From positions 1 through 64,000 of the IMG/VR virus record IMGVR_UViG_3300004151_000007: DNA of 64,000 bases; one strand, written 5' to 3'. The position numbers were made by a program, and so were the translations under genes. Each line of letters opens with the position of its first letter. Positions within the stretch are counted from its first letter, which is position 1. Source of the stretch: a virus. Positions 1 to 8,250 of the stretch are shown here, piece by piece. A model generated the notes under the pieces. The model did no database searches. It was given only the letters and a program-made list of their open reading frames with translations, and was not told where the DNA came from.

Positions 1-1
1 T

Positions 2-115
2 TGGAACGTCGAAACGCTCGACCCGCTCGACGCCGACGACGTCGCCACCCTCTACAAGGTTCATGGGAGGCTCCTCGGCGAGGAGGAGACCTTTCGCCGC
101 GCAGCTAAGCCGTAA
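2..115 (+). CDS. Tail assembly chaperone, C-terminal end (partial)
   Basis: The last 37 codons of a frame entering from the left edge and stopping at TAA 113-115. The visible tail contains DPLDADDVATLYKVHG and ends ETFRRAAKP. It lies directly before an overlapping second frame and the tape-measure gene, where tailed phages keep the short form of the tail assembly chaperone (G of the G/GT pair). The assignment rests on position and on the overlap; the N-terminal body lies outside the window, so the family cannot be confirmed. Confidence 0.55.
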   Translation, partial: WNVETLDPLDADDVATLYKVHGRLLGEEETFRRAAKP

Positions 116-389
116 CGCGCGGGCTTGGGGATTGGAACTAAGTGGAACCGTAGAGTTCCTGTTCCGACGGCGGTACAACCTCTCTCCAAGCGACCCTCGC
201 TTCCTGGACACGGGCACCGATGAAATGCTGGTTGACTGGTGGGCACATCGGTTCTGTGATGATCCAAAGCTAAGAGACGAGGCGATCAATCCAGACTTCG
301 ACGCAGAGTTTGCGGAGATGGATGCTGCGGCAAGCGCGTCCGATGATCCCACCGAATGGCAGGAGGTGGCGGACGAAACTTACGAATGA
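63..389 (+). CDS. Tail assembly chaperone, downstream (T-like) frame
   Basis: The convincing protein sequence begins only near base 120: VEFLFRRRYNLSPSDPRFLD followed by WWAHRF, which resembles the T-like half of phage tail chaperones encoded just before the tape measure. The first ~17 codons from the ATG at 63 only shadow the upstream gene in another frame. That suggests this part is made as a C-terminal extension of the upstream protein by ribosomal frameshifting. Moving from the upstream frame into this one needs a +1 or -2 shift before the TAA at 113-115; CCG followed by TAA at 110-115 is a possible +1 slip point. Independent initiation cannot be excluded. Confidence 0.5.
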   Translation: MGGSSARRRPFAAQLSRNARAWGLELSGTVEFLFRRRYNLSPSDPRFLDTGTDEMLVDWWAHRFCDDPKLRDEAINPDFDAEFAEMDAAASASDDPTEWQEVADETYE

Positions 390-402
390 TCGGCCTGCCC
401 GT

Positions 403-420
403 CGTCGTGACGGCATGCTG
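403..420 (+). promoter_or_regulatory. 18-bp late element, copy A
   Basis: Reads CGTCGTGACGGCATGCTG. A copy of the dispersed 18-bp element (consensus GGTCGTGACGGCACACTG), 33 nt before the tape-measure GTG. A 9-bp perfect hairpin (GGCCCATGC/GCATGGGCC, 420-446) begins at its last base. Proposed phage late promoter; function inferred. Confidence 0.6.
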
Positions 421-452
421 GCCCATGCAGCCTCACCGCATGGGCCAAAGCC

Positions 453-3191
453 GTGTCCGTCCGTATACCGATTTCCGCTGACGCTTCCAGCGTCACCAGC
501 GCCTTCGAGCAAATCCGCACTGCTCTGCGCCGTGCTGGGCAAGAAGGCAAGGCCTTTGCAGACCTCGACCTGTCGCATCCGGAACTAAAGGCGGTTTCGG
601 AGGATCTGAAGCGGTTGCAGACGAATTATGAGAGTTTGCAACGCATGGGCCGTGGCCAGACGGCGGCAGCCGTGCGCGGAATCGGCGCCAATGATTGGCT
701 GGGCTGGTATGACCAGCACGCGCAGGCTTTCCCAGATGAAGGGGACCGCGTTCGGCACTTCCGAACCGCCGGTCGGTACATCCTCCAGGGGTCACGCTAT
801 GCCCCTCCTCCGCCGCCAGCTCCTGGCGGTGGCGCTCCGGGTGGAGGTGGGGGGCCCGGAGGAGGAGAGCCGGGCGGCGGAACGCCCGGTGGAGGCGGTC
901 CTGGGGGGGGAGGAACCCCGGGCGGCGGCTCCAACGGCGGAGGAATGATGTCTGCGGCCATGTCTCTTGGCCGCGGCGCCATGCCTTACATGATGCTGAT
1001 CGGCGGGCTCCAGGCCATCGGCTCCGCGTTCTCGACGGCCATGGAGAACGCGTCGGAGGAGAGCAGGGCGAACGACGGGCTGTATCGCACATTGCGGGAC
1101 GGCTCCACCGACTTCGACAAGCTGTTGTTGTCAGTGCGAAAGACCACGGACGGTCTGGGGCTGACCTATCAAGAGGCGCAGCGCCTCAGCCTCGCCTGGG
1201 CCAACCTGACCAACGAGACGCGTGCCGGCAACATCCAGGATCAGGTGCGGTTCGGCGCCGGTTTTGCCCGTGGCTACGGCCTCGATCCGTCGGCTGTCGT
1301 CCAGGGTATGGGCCGGGCCGCTTTCCTTGGCGAAGACCCCAAGCGGTTCGCCGCGATGATCGCGGATGCGGCGCAGAGCGGCGGGATGACCGGGCAGGTG
1401 CAGGAGACCATGCAGGCGGTGCTGCGCTGGTCTGAGCACATGAGCCGCAGCGCCGTCACCGGCACGGGAGCCGAGAGCTTCGCCGCGATGTACGCCGGTT
1501 TGAACGCCACCGGCCTGCCTGGGCTGAAGGGGGGCGGGGCGGAAGAGCTGATCAACCGCATCAACGCGGCTGTAACGCAGGGCGGCGCTTTCGGCGAAGC
1601 GTCGAAATACGTCACCATGAACGCCTTCGCCCGGCACGGTGTGACCGATCCCTACAAGCTCCAGTACCTTCTGGAAGGCGGCGCCTTCGGTAAGCCGCGC
1701 GACGTCGGCGTGGCGGACGATGCCACGAACTTCGAGATCATGCGGGAACAGGTCAACCGCATGTTCGGCACCGCAGAGGAAAACAAGGACGATCCGTACC
1801 GGCGCTGGAACGCGATGTCGCTCCAGATGGGCATCAACATGCGGCAGGCAGCCGCGCTGGACCAGATGCACTATGGCGAAATCGGGCAGGTGGAGCGTGT
1901 GCTGGGGCGCGCTGGCCTGTCGCTGTCCACCGTCAATGCCGGCGCCATCAACGACATCGCCGCAGTCTCGCATGCGGACGATGCCGGACTGGACGATTGG
2001 CGCCAGAGGATCATGGGCCGCAAGGACGTCGCAGAGACGGATGCGGCCAAACTGATCGGGTTGAGCGGGGATGGGCTGCGCGAGGAGATGGTCCGCCTTC
2101 TGGCGCAATACGGTCTGGAAAAGACAGAGGGGCAGAAGACGATTGATGCCACTGCGGCGCTGACCAATGCGCTGACCAGCGTCGGTGAACAGCTCCTACC
2201 GCTGCGCAACGACATTCGGCAACTGGCCGATGGCATCAGCAGCATGGTGGGAGCCTGGAACACGCGTTTCAGCACGCCCGGCTCGGCCCAACTCGTGCCT
2301 CCGACCGGCCCCGGTTCCGTGCTTCCCTTCACCCCGCCCCCCCCGCCGGCGGCAGTGAATCCCAACGCAATTCCTCCAACGCCTCCGCGAGCACCTGGCG
2401 CGCCCGATCCGACTGTCGGACCGGCGCCCGCACCCGGTTCTCTCTCCTCCGAACAGACGGCCAGCGTCGATTATCTGCTCGCTCTGGAGCGGGTCGAGAG
2501 CGCGAACGGTGCGGCAATGGTCGCGCCGGGCAGCAGCGCCCGCGGGTGGCACCAATTCACGAAAGGAACATGGCTGAACACCGTCCGGAAGCATGCAGGC
2601 GACCGCGTCGCGGGCATGACCGAAGACGAGATTCTGGCCTTGCGCTTCAACAAGGAATTCAGCCGGGACATGGCGTCCCTGCACATCAACAAGGACTTGG
2701 TCCCCAGTTTGAAGGGGGCTGGAGTCGATGTGACGCCGCTGTCGCTCTATGCAGGCTGGCATTTCGGCGCCGGGGGCGGGCCAAAGGTCATGCAAGCCGG
2801 CGACACGGAGTTGATGGAAAACGTTCTATCCGAGGATGCCGTCACAGCAAATCCGTACCTCAAGGGGATGAACGTCGGCCAGTGGAAGCGGCTCTTTGGG
2901 GCGAAGTTCGGATTCCCGTACCAACCGAGCGCTGGCGCGCCCGTAACGGCTCCCATGCTGCTGCCGCAGCAGGACGGCGGACAGACACCGATGATCCCGC
3001 GCATGGAAGGGCCGCCAACGGGAACCCCCGCTCCAGGTGGGGCATCGCCGACCGCCGTTGGGAGCACGAGCCTCTCCTTTCGGATCGACCCGTTGCGCGT
3101 TGTGCGGGAGGGGCAGGACGGCACGGTGGAGAGCGTCGAACACCTGCCGGTTACTCAGGTCGGAGCGCCACGGCCGTGGGGGCTTGCGTGA
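453..3191 (+). CDS. Tail tape measure protein with lytic transglycosylase-like domain
   Basis: 912 residues from a GTG start. The N-terminus (MSVRIPISADASSVTSAFEQ) is tape-measure-like. Residues ~118-164 are an extreme Pro/Gly linker, followed by a hydrophobic stretch (~165-195). Residues ~605-665 form a second Pro-rich linker, and from ~670 there is a transglycosylase-like domain: LALERVESANG supplies the probable catalytic Glu, followed by ARGWHQFTKGTW and YAGWHFGAGGG. The protein should set tail length and cut peptidoglycan locally during DNA entry. It ends in a GTGA overlap with the hub gene. There is no strong Shine-Dalgarno; a hairpin lies in the leader. Confidence 0.85.
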   Translation: MSVRIPISADASSVTSAFEQIRTALRRAGQEGKAFADLDLSHPELKAVSEDLKRLQTNYESLQRMGRGQTAAAVRGIGANDWLGWYDQHAQAFPDEGDRVRHFRTAGRYILQGSRYAPPPPPAPGGGAPGGGGGPGGGEPGGGTPGGGGPGGGGTPGGGSNGGGMMSAAMSLGRGAMPYMMLIGGLQAIGSAFSTAMENASEESRANDGLYRTLRDGSTDFDKLLLSVRKTTDGLGLTYQEAQRLSLAWANLTNETRAGNIQDQVRFGAGFARGYGLDPSAVVQGMGRAAFLGEDPKRFAAMIADAAQSGGMTGQVQETMQAVLRWSEHMSRSAVTGTGAESFAAMYAGLNATGLPGLKGGGAEELINRINAAVTQGGAFGEASKYVTMNAFARHGVTDPYKLQYLLEGGAFGKPRDVGVADDATNFEIMREQVNRMFGTAEENKDDPYRRWNAMSLQMGINMRQAAALDQMHYGEIGQVERVLGRAGLSLSTVNAGAINDIAAVSHADDAGLDDWRQRIMGRKDVAETDAAKLIGLSGDGLREEMVRLLAQYGLEKTEGQKTIDATAALTNALTSVGEQLLPLRNDIRQLADGISSMVGAWNTRFSTPGSAQLVPPTGPGSVLPFTPPPPPAAVNPNAIPPTPPRAPGAPDPTVGPAPAPGSLSSEQTASVDYLLALERVESANGAAMVAPGSSARGWHQFTKGTWLNTVRKHAGDRVAGMTEDEILALRFNKEFSRDMASLHINKDLVPSLKGAGVDVTPLSLYAGWHFGAGGGPKVMQAGDTELMENVLSEDAVTANPYLKGMNVGQWKRLFGAKFGFPYQPSAGAPVTAPMLLPQQDGGQTPMIPRMEGPPTGTPAPGGASPTAVGSTSLSFRIDPLRVVREGQDGTVESVEHLPVTQVGAPRPWGLA

Positions 3192-4603
3192 CGGTTCGGA
3201 CCTATACCCCCCAGTTCCAGATCCGGCTGATCAAGCTGGTTGCCAGACGAGACGGTGTCGCCGAGCGGCACGCTGCGGCCGCGCGCGACATCGACTTGAC
3301 GCCATACCTGGGCGACGGCGGAGCGGTGCGCACCGTCAAGGGCCTCGCGGATCCGGCTGGGGCGTTCAGCATCAGTTTCGCAGACGGGTCGCGCGATGGG
3401 TTCGACACGCTCTACGCGCTGGCGGAGCCGATGGACATGGTCGAAATCCGGGCGGCCCGGGCGCCGACCAACGCGGACAAGCTCCCACTCATCATGCGCG
3501 GGTTCGTCTCGACCGTGCATCGCGCCGAATCCATGGGCGCAAATGGCGAACCTCAACGGACCGTTGTCATCTCGGGTCAAGATTCGGGGAAGCTCCTCCA
3601 GATCAACCAAATCTTCTTCGAAATGGCGTGGCTGACCGACCAGCCGTTCCTGAGCCAGTTCATGCTCCAGACCACGACAGGCATGGCCGTCAAGGTCATG
3701 CGGATCGGGGAGTTCATGGAATCGGTCATCAAGGAGGTGGCAAATCCGAAGGTCCGCGGCCTGTTTGCGGTGTCCGGGAAGGTGGCGAAAGGGTTCAGGG
3801 TGGATGCTTCGGTAACGGACGGCTCTCTCACCCCCGGCATGATCGCGCCTATGAATGGGCCGGTGTGGCGGCTGATGGAGACCTATGCCGACCGCCCCTG
3901 GAACGAGCTGTATGTCGAGGATGAGGAGGACGGGCCGGTCGTGCGCTTCCGTCCTGCCCCGTACAAGGACCTCTACGGCAAGCTCATCATGCCGGGGGCT
4001 AAGGATCCAGGCAGCGTCACCCTCACCGATGACGATGTGGTCACTTGGTCGGCCAGCCGGACGGACGGACGGGTGGCCAACTGGTATTGGGTGCCGCCAG
4101 GGTCATCTTCCCTCGACACCAACGCTTGGCTCAACCGGCAATCCCTTCGGGAGGGGATGCAACTCGATTTGACGCACCCGAACAGCCGCGAGGACCTGTA
4201 CGGGATCAAGAAGATGGAAGTGCCGTCTCGGTTGGTGCCGGACATTCCGATTCCTCTGACCGCGGCGGCGCCTGCCCTGCGGCCCAGCATGGGCGAGAAA
4301 TATGTCCAGTGGCACATCACCCGCGGACAGCAGCTCAAGGCCATGAACCGCGACAACAGCGTCTTGGAAGATGTCATGGCGACGGTGAAGGGAAGCGAGG
4401 ATTTGCGGCCCGGCCGGTATCTGCGGCTGGAGCGCGGCGGGCTGACGGCCGAAGGCTATGTGACGCGCGTGACGCACACCATTGCGGCGCTGCGCACCTG
4501 GACGAGCGACATCACGATCGAGCGCGGCACCGGCTTCCTGGCGCGCGCCAAGCACACCTCCAATCCCTATTGGGACGAAGGACGCAGAGGGCCTTATACA
4601 TGA
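3188..4603 (+). CDS. Baseplate hub protein (gpD/gp27-like)
   Basis: 471 residues starting at GTG 3188, which overlaps the tape-measure stop (GTGA). The N-terminal half (FSISFADGSRDGFDTLYALA, then IRAARAPTNADKLPLIMRGF) has the beta-rich style of phage late-control D/gp27 hub proteins. It sits between tape measure and spike, the usual hub position, and hands over to the spike gene by an ATGA overlap. Family membership is judged from sequence style and order; no catalytic residues are expected. Confidence 0.65.
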   Translation: MTVRTYTPQFQIRLIKLVARRDGVAERHAAAARDIDLTPYLGDGGAVRTVKGLADPAGAFSISFADGSRDGFDTLYALAEPMDMVEIRAARAPTNADKLPLIMRGFVSTVHRAESMGANGEPQRTVVISGQDSGKLLQINQIFFEMAWLTDQPFLSQFMLQTTTGMAVKVMRIGEFMESVIKEVANPKVRGLFAVSGKVAKGFRVDASVTDGSLTPGMIAPMNGPVWRLMETYADRPWNELYVEDEEDGPVVRFRPAPYKDLYGKLIMPGAKDPGSVTLTDDDVVTWSASRTDGRVANWYWVPPGSSSLDTNAWLNRQSLREGMQLDLTHPNSREDLYGIKKMEVPSRLVPDIPIPLTAAAPALRPSMGEKYVQWHITRGQQLKAMNRDNSVLEDVMATVKGSEDLRPGRYLRLERGGLTAEGYVTRVTHTIAALRTWTSDITIERGTGFLARAKHTSNPYWDEGRRGPYT

Positions 4604-5391
4604 GCCTGCGCATCGCACAGGTGGTCGCCGTGCATCCGTCGCGCCGGCGGGTCGACTTGGTGTTCGTTGACGACGGTTGGCGGGCGGTGAATGTCCTGGT
4701 CGCCACCGGCTCTGCCAGCTCGGACGCCGGATCATGGGATGTGCCGGACGTGCCGCGTCCCGCCAACGAGGCGGACGCCGGCGGGTACAGCCGGGGCGGC
4801 CGCACTCTCCTCGCCCTGTGCGGCTTCCTGGAGGGGGTTCCTATCGTCGTCGGCTGGGTGAACCCGCTAACCGGCGAGATGGGGTTCACCGAACAGAATC
4901 GGGAGATGCGTCGGCACCCCTCCGGTACCTACTGGACTGTTGGACCGGACGGCTCGGTGGAAATTTTCCACTCGGGCGGCGCCTATCTGCGCATCGGCAC
5001 CGGCGACCACGAGGACCTTGGCGGGAAGGCCGCCGGCGGCTGGACCCTGCCAGGAAACGCCCCGGCGCAGATCACGGTGGCGACCGCCGGCTTCAAGTTG
5101 ACGGTGACGCCGGGCGGAACCGCCACCATGGTCGCTGACACCTCGGTCACAATCACCACGCCGGCTGTCACCGTCGACGCGCCGCAATCGACCTTCACCG
5201 GGGCGGTGACGGTGAACGGGCTGCTGACCTACCAGGGCGGCATGTCCGGCTCCGGCGGCGAAGGCGTCGCCGCCGCCATCCAGGGCAACGTGACGGTGGC
5301 CAACGGCAACGTCACAGCCGACGGCGTCGGGCTGAAGACGCACACCCACCCTGACGCACAGAGTGGCTCCACCGGGCCGGGCAGCGGCTGA
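4600..5391 (+). CDS. Baseplate spike protein (gpV-like)
   Basis: 263 residues from ATG 4600, overlapping the hub stop (ATGA). The first ~110 residues resemble the OB-fold of P2 gpV-type spikes. A repetitive beta-helix-like stretch follows (ITVATAGFKLTVTPGGTATM and similar). The C-terminus LKTHTHPDAQSGSTGPG has the HxH motif that binds a metal ion at the needle tip in gpV-family spikes. The trimer should pierce the outer membrane on sheath contraction. The next gene is separated by an 18-bp late element. Confidence 0.82.
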   Translation: MSLRIAQVVAVHPSRRRVDLVFVDDGWRAVNVLVATGSASSDAGSWDVPDVPRPANEADAGGYSRGGRTLLALCGFLEGVPIVVGWVNPLTGEMGFTEQNREMRRHPSGTYWTVGPDGSVEIFHSGGAYLRIGTGDHEDLGGKAAGGWTLPGNAPAQITVATAGFKLTVTPGGTATMVADTSVTITTPAVTVDAPQSTFTGAVTVNGLLTYQGGMSGSGGEGVAAAIQGNVTVANGNVTADGVGLKTHTHPDAQSGSTGPGSG

Positions 5392-5392
5392 C

Positions 5393-5410
5393 GGTCGTGA
5401 TGGCAGGATG
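5393..5410 (+). promoter_or_regulatory. 18-bp late element, copy B
   Basis: Reads GGTCGTGATGGCAGGATG. The next gene's ATG (5416) lies 23 nt from its first base, and the element's 3' end merges with a GGAGGT-like ribosome binding site. Confidence 0.6.
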
Positions 5411-5415
5411 GAGGT

Positions 5416-6546
5416 ATGGCGCCTCCATCCCAAAAACACCGCAAGATCGGCTTCTACCTGGAAGGCGGCGGTGGCGGCACGAAGACATGGAACTTCGTGA
5501 TCCGCCCCGAAGAGCTGACCCGGCAGGAACCCTCCAGGTTGGCCGTTCAGCAGACGCTGGGCGGTGCCTGGGTGGATTCTTTTGACCGTGGGGTGCAGTC
5601 CATCACGCTCGCCGGCCATACTGGCTGGCGCGGTGGCGTGGGCGGCGATGGGGCTGCGCAATTCGAAAAACTGCGCGCCACCGTGTTCACGGACTGGCAC
5701 GAACGGCGCGCGGTAGCTGCCGCTCGCGGGCAGGACCCGGACAATGTAAAGCTGTTCTTTGCCGACACGCTCGACAAAATCACCGCGCTGGTGGCTCCGA
5801 AATCGTTCAGCTTGCGGCGGTCGAAATCTTCACCGCTGTTGATGAGGTACCAAATCCAATTGGTGGTTCTGGATGATGCGGCAAAGCCGGGAAGCATCAA
5901 CGATGCGATTACCGGCGCGCTCTTCAATCCGTTGCGCTGGCTTGCGGCCAAGCTTGGTCTCGAAAATCTATTTGATGAAATCGGCGGGATCATCTCCGAC
6001 ATCAAGCAACTGTACTCGGACATTGTCGACATTGTCACGGATGTCTGTGCGTTCGTCCAAGGGTGCGTGCAGCTTGTGCTGGACACGATCGACGCGGGTG
6101 GCGGGCTGGTTGACGAACTGACGGCTCCGATCCTCCAGACGGTCCAGTTGGTGTCGGAAGCGACCCGAAACGGGTTCGCCGCTCTGGCTCGGGCGCAGAC
6201 CTCCTTTTCGATCAAGAGCGTCCTCATGCGGGCCGCCAGCGCCATGAACGACATCTCATGCACGATCAATCACGGATTCGACACTGGCCGCTACTTCCGC
6301 TCGTACGATGATCTGTTCGGCGCCAGCTCCTGCTCATCCACCGGCGGCGGTCGACCCTGGTCGACTTTCGCCGAACAGCAGAAGAACCCGTTCAACAGCA
6401 TGTTCCCTCCAGTGTCCTCGCGGCTGACGGTGTCCGCTGGCGGGCGTGACGCGCTGGACACGCTGCGGCGCGATCCCCTCACCCTGATCCCGGCGGTGGC
6501 CACACAGGCACTGGCGGCCCTGCCGGCAGGAGTTACCGTGTCATGA
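5416..6546 (+). CDS. Baseplate/tail protein (DNA-circulation or gp53-like)
   Basis: 376 residues. The segment GVQSITLAGHTGWRGG near residue 60 resembles the start of the conserved domain of phage proteins encoded just before LysM/gp25 baseplate genes. The middle (~185-260) is amphipathic and hydrophobic (IISDIKQLYSDIVDIVTDVC). It ends with an ATGA overlap onto the LysM-gp25 gene. Placement in the baseplate wedge rests mainly on position. Confidence 0.5.
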   Translation: MAPPSQKHRKIGFYLEGGGGGTKTWNFVIRPEELTRQEPSRLAVQQTLGGAWVDSFDRGVQSITLAGHTGWRGGVGGDGAAQFEKLRATVFTDWHERRAVAAARGQDPDNVKLFFADTLDKITALVAPKSFSLRRSKSSPLLMRYQIQLVVLDDAAKPGSINDAITGALFNPLRWLAAKLGLENLFDEIGGIISDIKQLYSDIVDIVTDVCAFVQGCVQLVLDTIDAGGGLVDELTAPILQTVQLVSEATRNGFAALARAQTSFSIKSVLMRAASAMNDISCTINHGFDTGRYFRSYDDLFGASSCSSTGGGRPWSTFAEQQKNPFNSMFPPVSSRLTVSAGGRDALDTLRRDPLTLIPAVATQALAALPAGVTVS

Positions 6547-7169
6547 GCTGGACGAAGTCTCTGGCCGGCTACCGGCGCGCCGAGACGCGGGTTGGCGACA
6601 GCCTCCAGGCCATCGCCGCGCGCGAGTTGGGCGACGCCAGCCGATGGCCGGACCTCGCGCAGATCAACAAGCTTCTTCCGCCCTACATCACCGACGATCC
6701 CGCGTCCGCCGGTCCCACTGTCTTGCTGTCCGGCGATCCGATCATGCTGCCTGCCAGCGCTCCCACACCGACGGGGGTGGCGGCCGCCGACAGTGTGTTC
6801 GGTCGCGATATCGCTCTGGCGCGGGGTCAAATTGAGGCGACCGCTAGCGGCGACATGGCGCTCGTGGCCGGCACGGACAACCTGCTCCAGGCGCTGCGCC
6901 ACGCGCTGGCGACGGAACCGGGGGAGCTGCTTTTCCATGCACGGTATGGCTGCTCGGTACGTGCGCTGATCGGTCGCGGAGCGGACGAGGTGAACAACCA
7001 GCTCGCGGCGGCATTCGTCGCGAGCACCCTGGGCACGGACCGGCGCGTCGCGCGCGTCGAAAACACCTCGGCCACGATCACCGGGGACGCCGTCGCCGTG
7101 TCCGCCACCGCAATCACCGTGGACGGTCAGCACCTGCCGGTAGGGATGAGCAATGCCCTTTCAAATTAA
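6543..7169 (+). CDS. LysM-like plus gp25-like baseplate wedge protein
   Basis: 208 residues. Residues ~10-70 look like a LysM-like module (YRRAETRVGDSLQAIAAREL, then WPDLAQINKL). Residues ~100-200 resemble the gp25/GPW wedge family (ALATEPGELLFHARYGCSVR). The combination in one chain joins two functions often encoded separately. It overlaps the preceding gene by 4 nt and the J-like gene by 17 nt, consistent with translational coupling of baseplate wedge components. Confidence 0.7.
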   Translation: MSWTKSLAGYRRAETRVGDSLQAIAARELGDASRWPDLAQINKLLPPYITDDPASAGPTVLLSGDPIMLPASAPTPTGVAAADSVFGRDIALARGQIEATASGDMALVAGTDNLLQALRHALATEPGELLFHARYGCSVRALIGRGADEVNNQLAAAFVASTLGTDRRVARVENTSATITGDAVAVSATAITVDGQHLPVGMSNALSN

Positions 7170-8250
7170 GGATTTCCTGTCGATCGTGGCCGGCATGGTC
7201 AATCATATGCGGGCGACCTCCCCAAGAATCACCGATTTCAACGTCGGCTCGGTCGCACGCACCATGATCGAGGCGCCGGCCGTCGAGATCGACGAACTCT
7301 ATCAGCAGTATCTGGCCGGCTTGGTCGAAGGCATTCCGACGGCGATCTATCGGTCGTTCGACTTCCCCTTGCTGCCAGCCGTTCCGGCGGCTGGCCTGGC
7401 GCGCTTCACCGGAGCCAACGGCCATAATGGGATCGAAATCCCGCTCGGAACGCGCGTCGCCAGCGATTCCAACATTGAATACCAGACGGTGGAGGCCGCG
7501 AGCATCGCAGTCGGGCAAAACGCTGTCGATGTCCTGATTACCGCCATCACTGTCGGCCCCGCCAGCAACGCCCTGCCGGGCGCTGTGTCGCACCTGGTCT
7601 CCACGGTGGAAGGGGTGCTCAGTGTCACAAACCCGGCGGCGCTGGCCAACGGTCGAGGCGAAGAGACTGAAGCGGAGCGTAAGCTGCGTTTCGCTGAGTT
7701 CATACGTTCATTGGCGCGCGGAACGATCGGCTCGCTGGCCTACGCGGCTCGGCTGGCGAGTGTAACAGACGTTGCGGGCACGACAACGCTGGAGCGCGTG
7801 GCGCGCGTGGCGGTCCAGGAGGGGGTCGGGCATGTTGCGGTCTACATCCATAACGGCGTCGGCAACACCTCGGCCCAACTCGCTCAGGCAGCCAGGAACA
7901 TCATTGAGGGGTACGAGGACGCAAAGGGCAAGTTGGTTCCCGGCTACCGGCCGGCGGGAATGCGCGTCGATGTGGTCGCAATGGCTGAACTGCGGGTTAA
8001 TGTGACGGTCGAGGCGCAGGTTACAGCATTGTACCAGACCGACGAGACCAGAGCGCAGATTGCGGCGGCGCTGGCGAGCGTCATCCGCTCAACCCGCAGC
8101 GGCGGCGACCTGCGACCCGTTGACTTGGTCAACGCGGTGCTGCCACTCCAGACCGTCCAAGGAGCCAACATCGCCACCCCGACGCTGGTTGTGCATTGCC
8201 CCTCCAGTGCGGTTCTGATGCCCGGAACCTTGCTGGTGGAGTGGGCATGA
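7153..8250 (+). CDS. Baseplate J-like protein
   Basis: 365 residues. The J-family pattern is recognisable: N-terminal ITDFNVGSVARTMIEAPA, central NPAALANGRGEETEAERKLR, and the C-terminal region with TRSGGDLRPVDLVNAVL. It forms part of the baseplate wedge that links the hub to the fibres. The 17-nt overlap with the gp25-like gene and ATGA overlap with the next gene place it in the standard gp25-J-I order of myoviruses. Confidence 0.88.
   Translation: MPFQIKDFLSIVAGMVNHMRATSPRITDFNVGSVARTMIEAPAVEIDELYQQYLAGLVEGIPTAIYRSFDFPLLPAVPAAGLARFTGANGHNGIEIPLGTRVASDSNIEYQTVEAASIAVGQNAVDVLITAITVGPASNALPGAVSHLVSTVEGVLSVTNPAALANGRGEETEAERKLRFAEFIRSLARGTIGSLAYAARLASVTDVAGTTTLERVARVAVQEGVGHVAVYIHNGVGNTSAQLAQAARNIIEGYEDAKGKLVPGYRPAGMRVDVVAMAELRVNVTVEAQVTALYQTDETRAQIAAALASVIRSTRSGGDLRPVDLVNAVLPLQTVQGANIATPTLVVHCPSSAVLMPGTLLVEWA

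Noticed and set aside
3037-3924. 295-codon plus ORF overlapping the hub gene
   Set aside because: Arg-rich out-of-frame shadow; the hub frame has coherent phage protein sequence and a GTGA junction.
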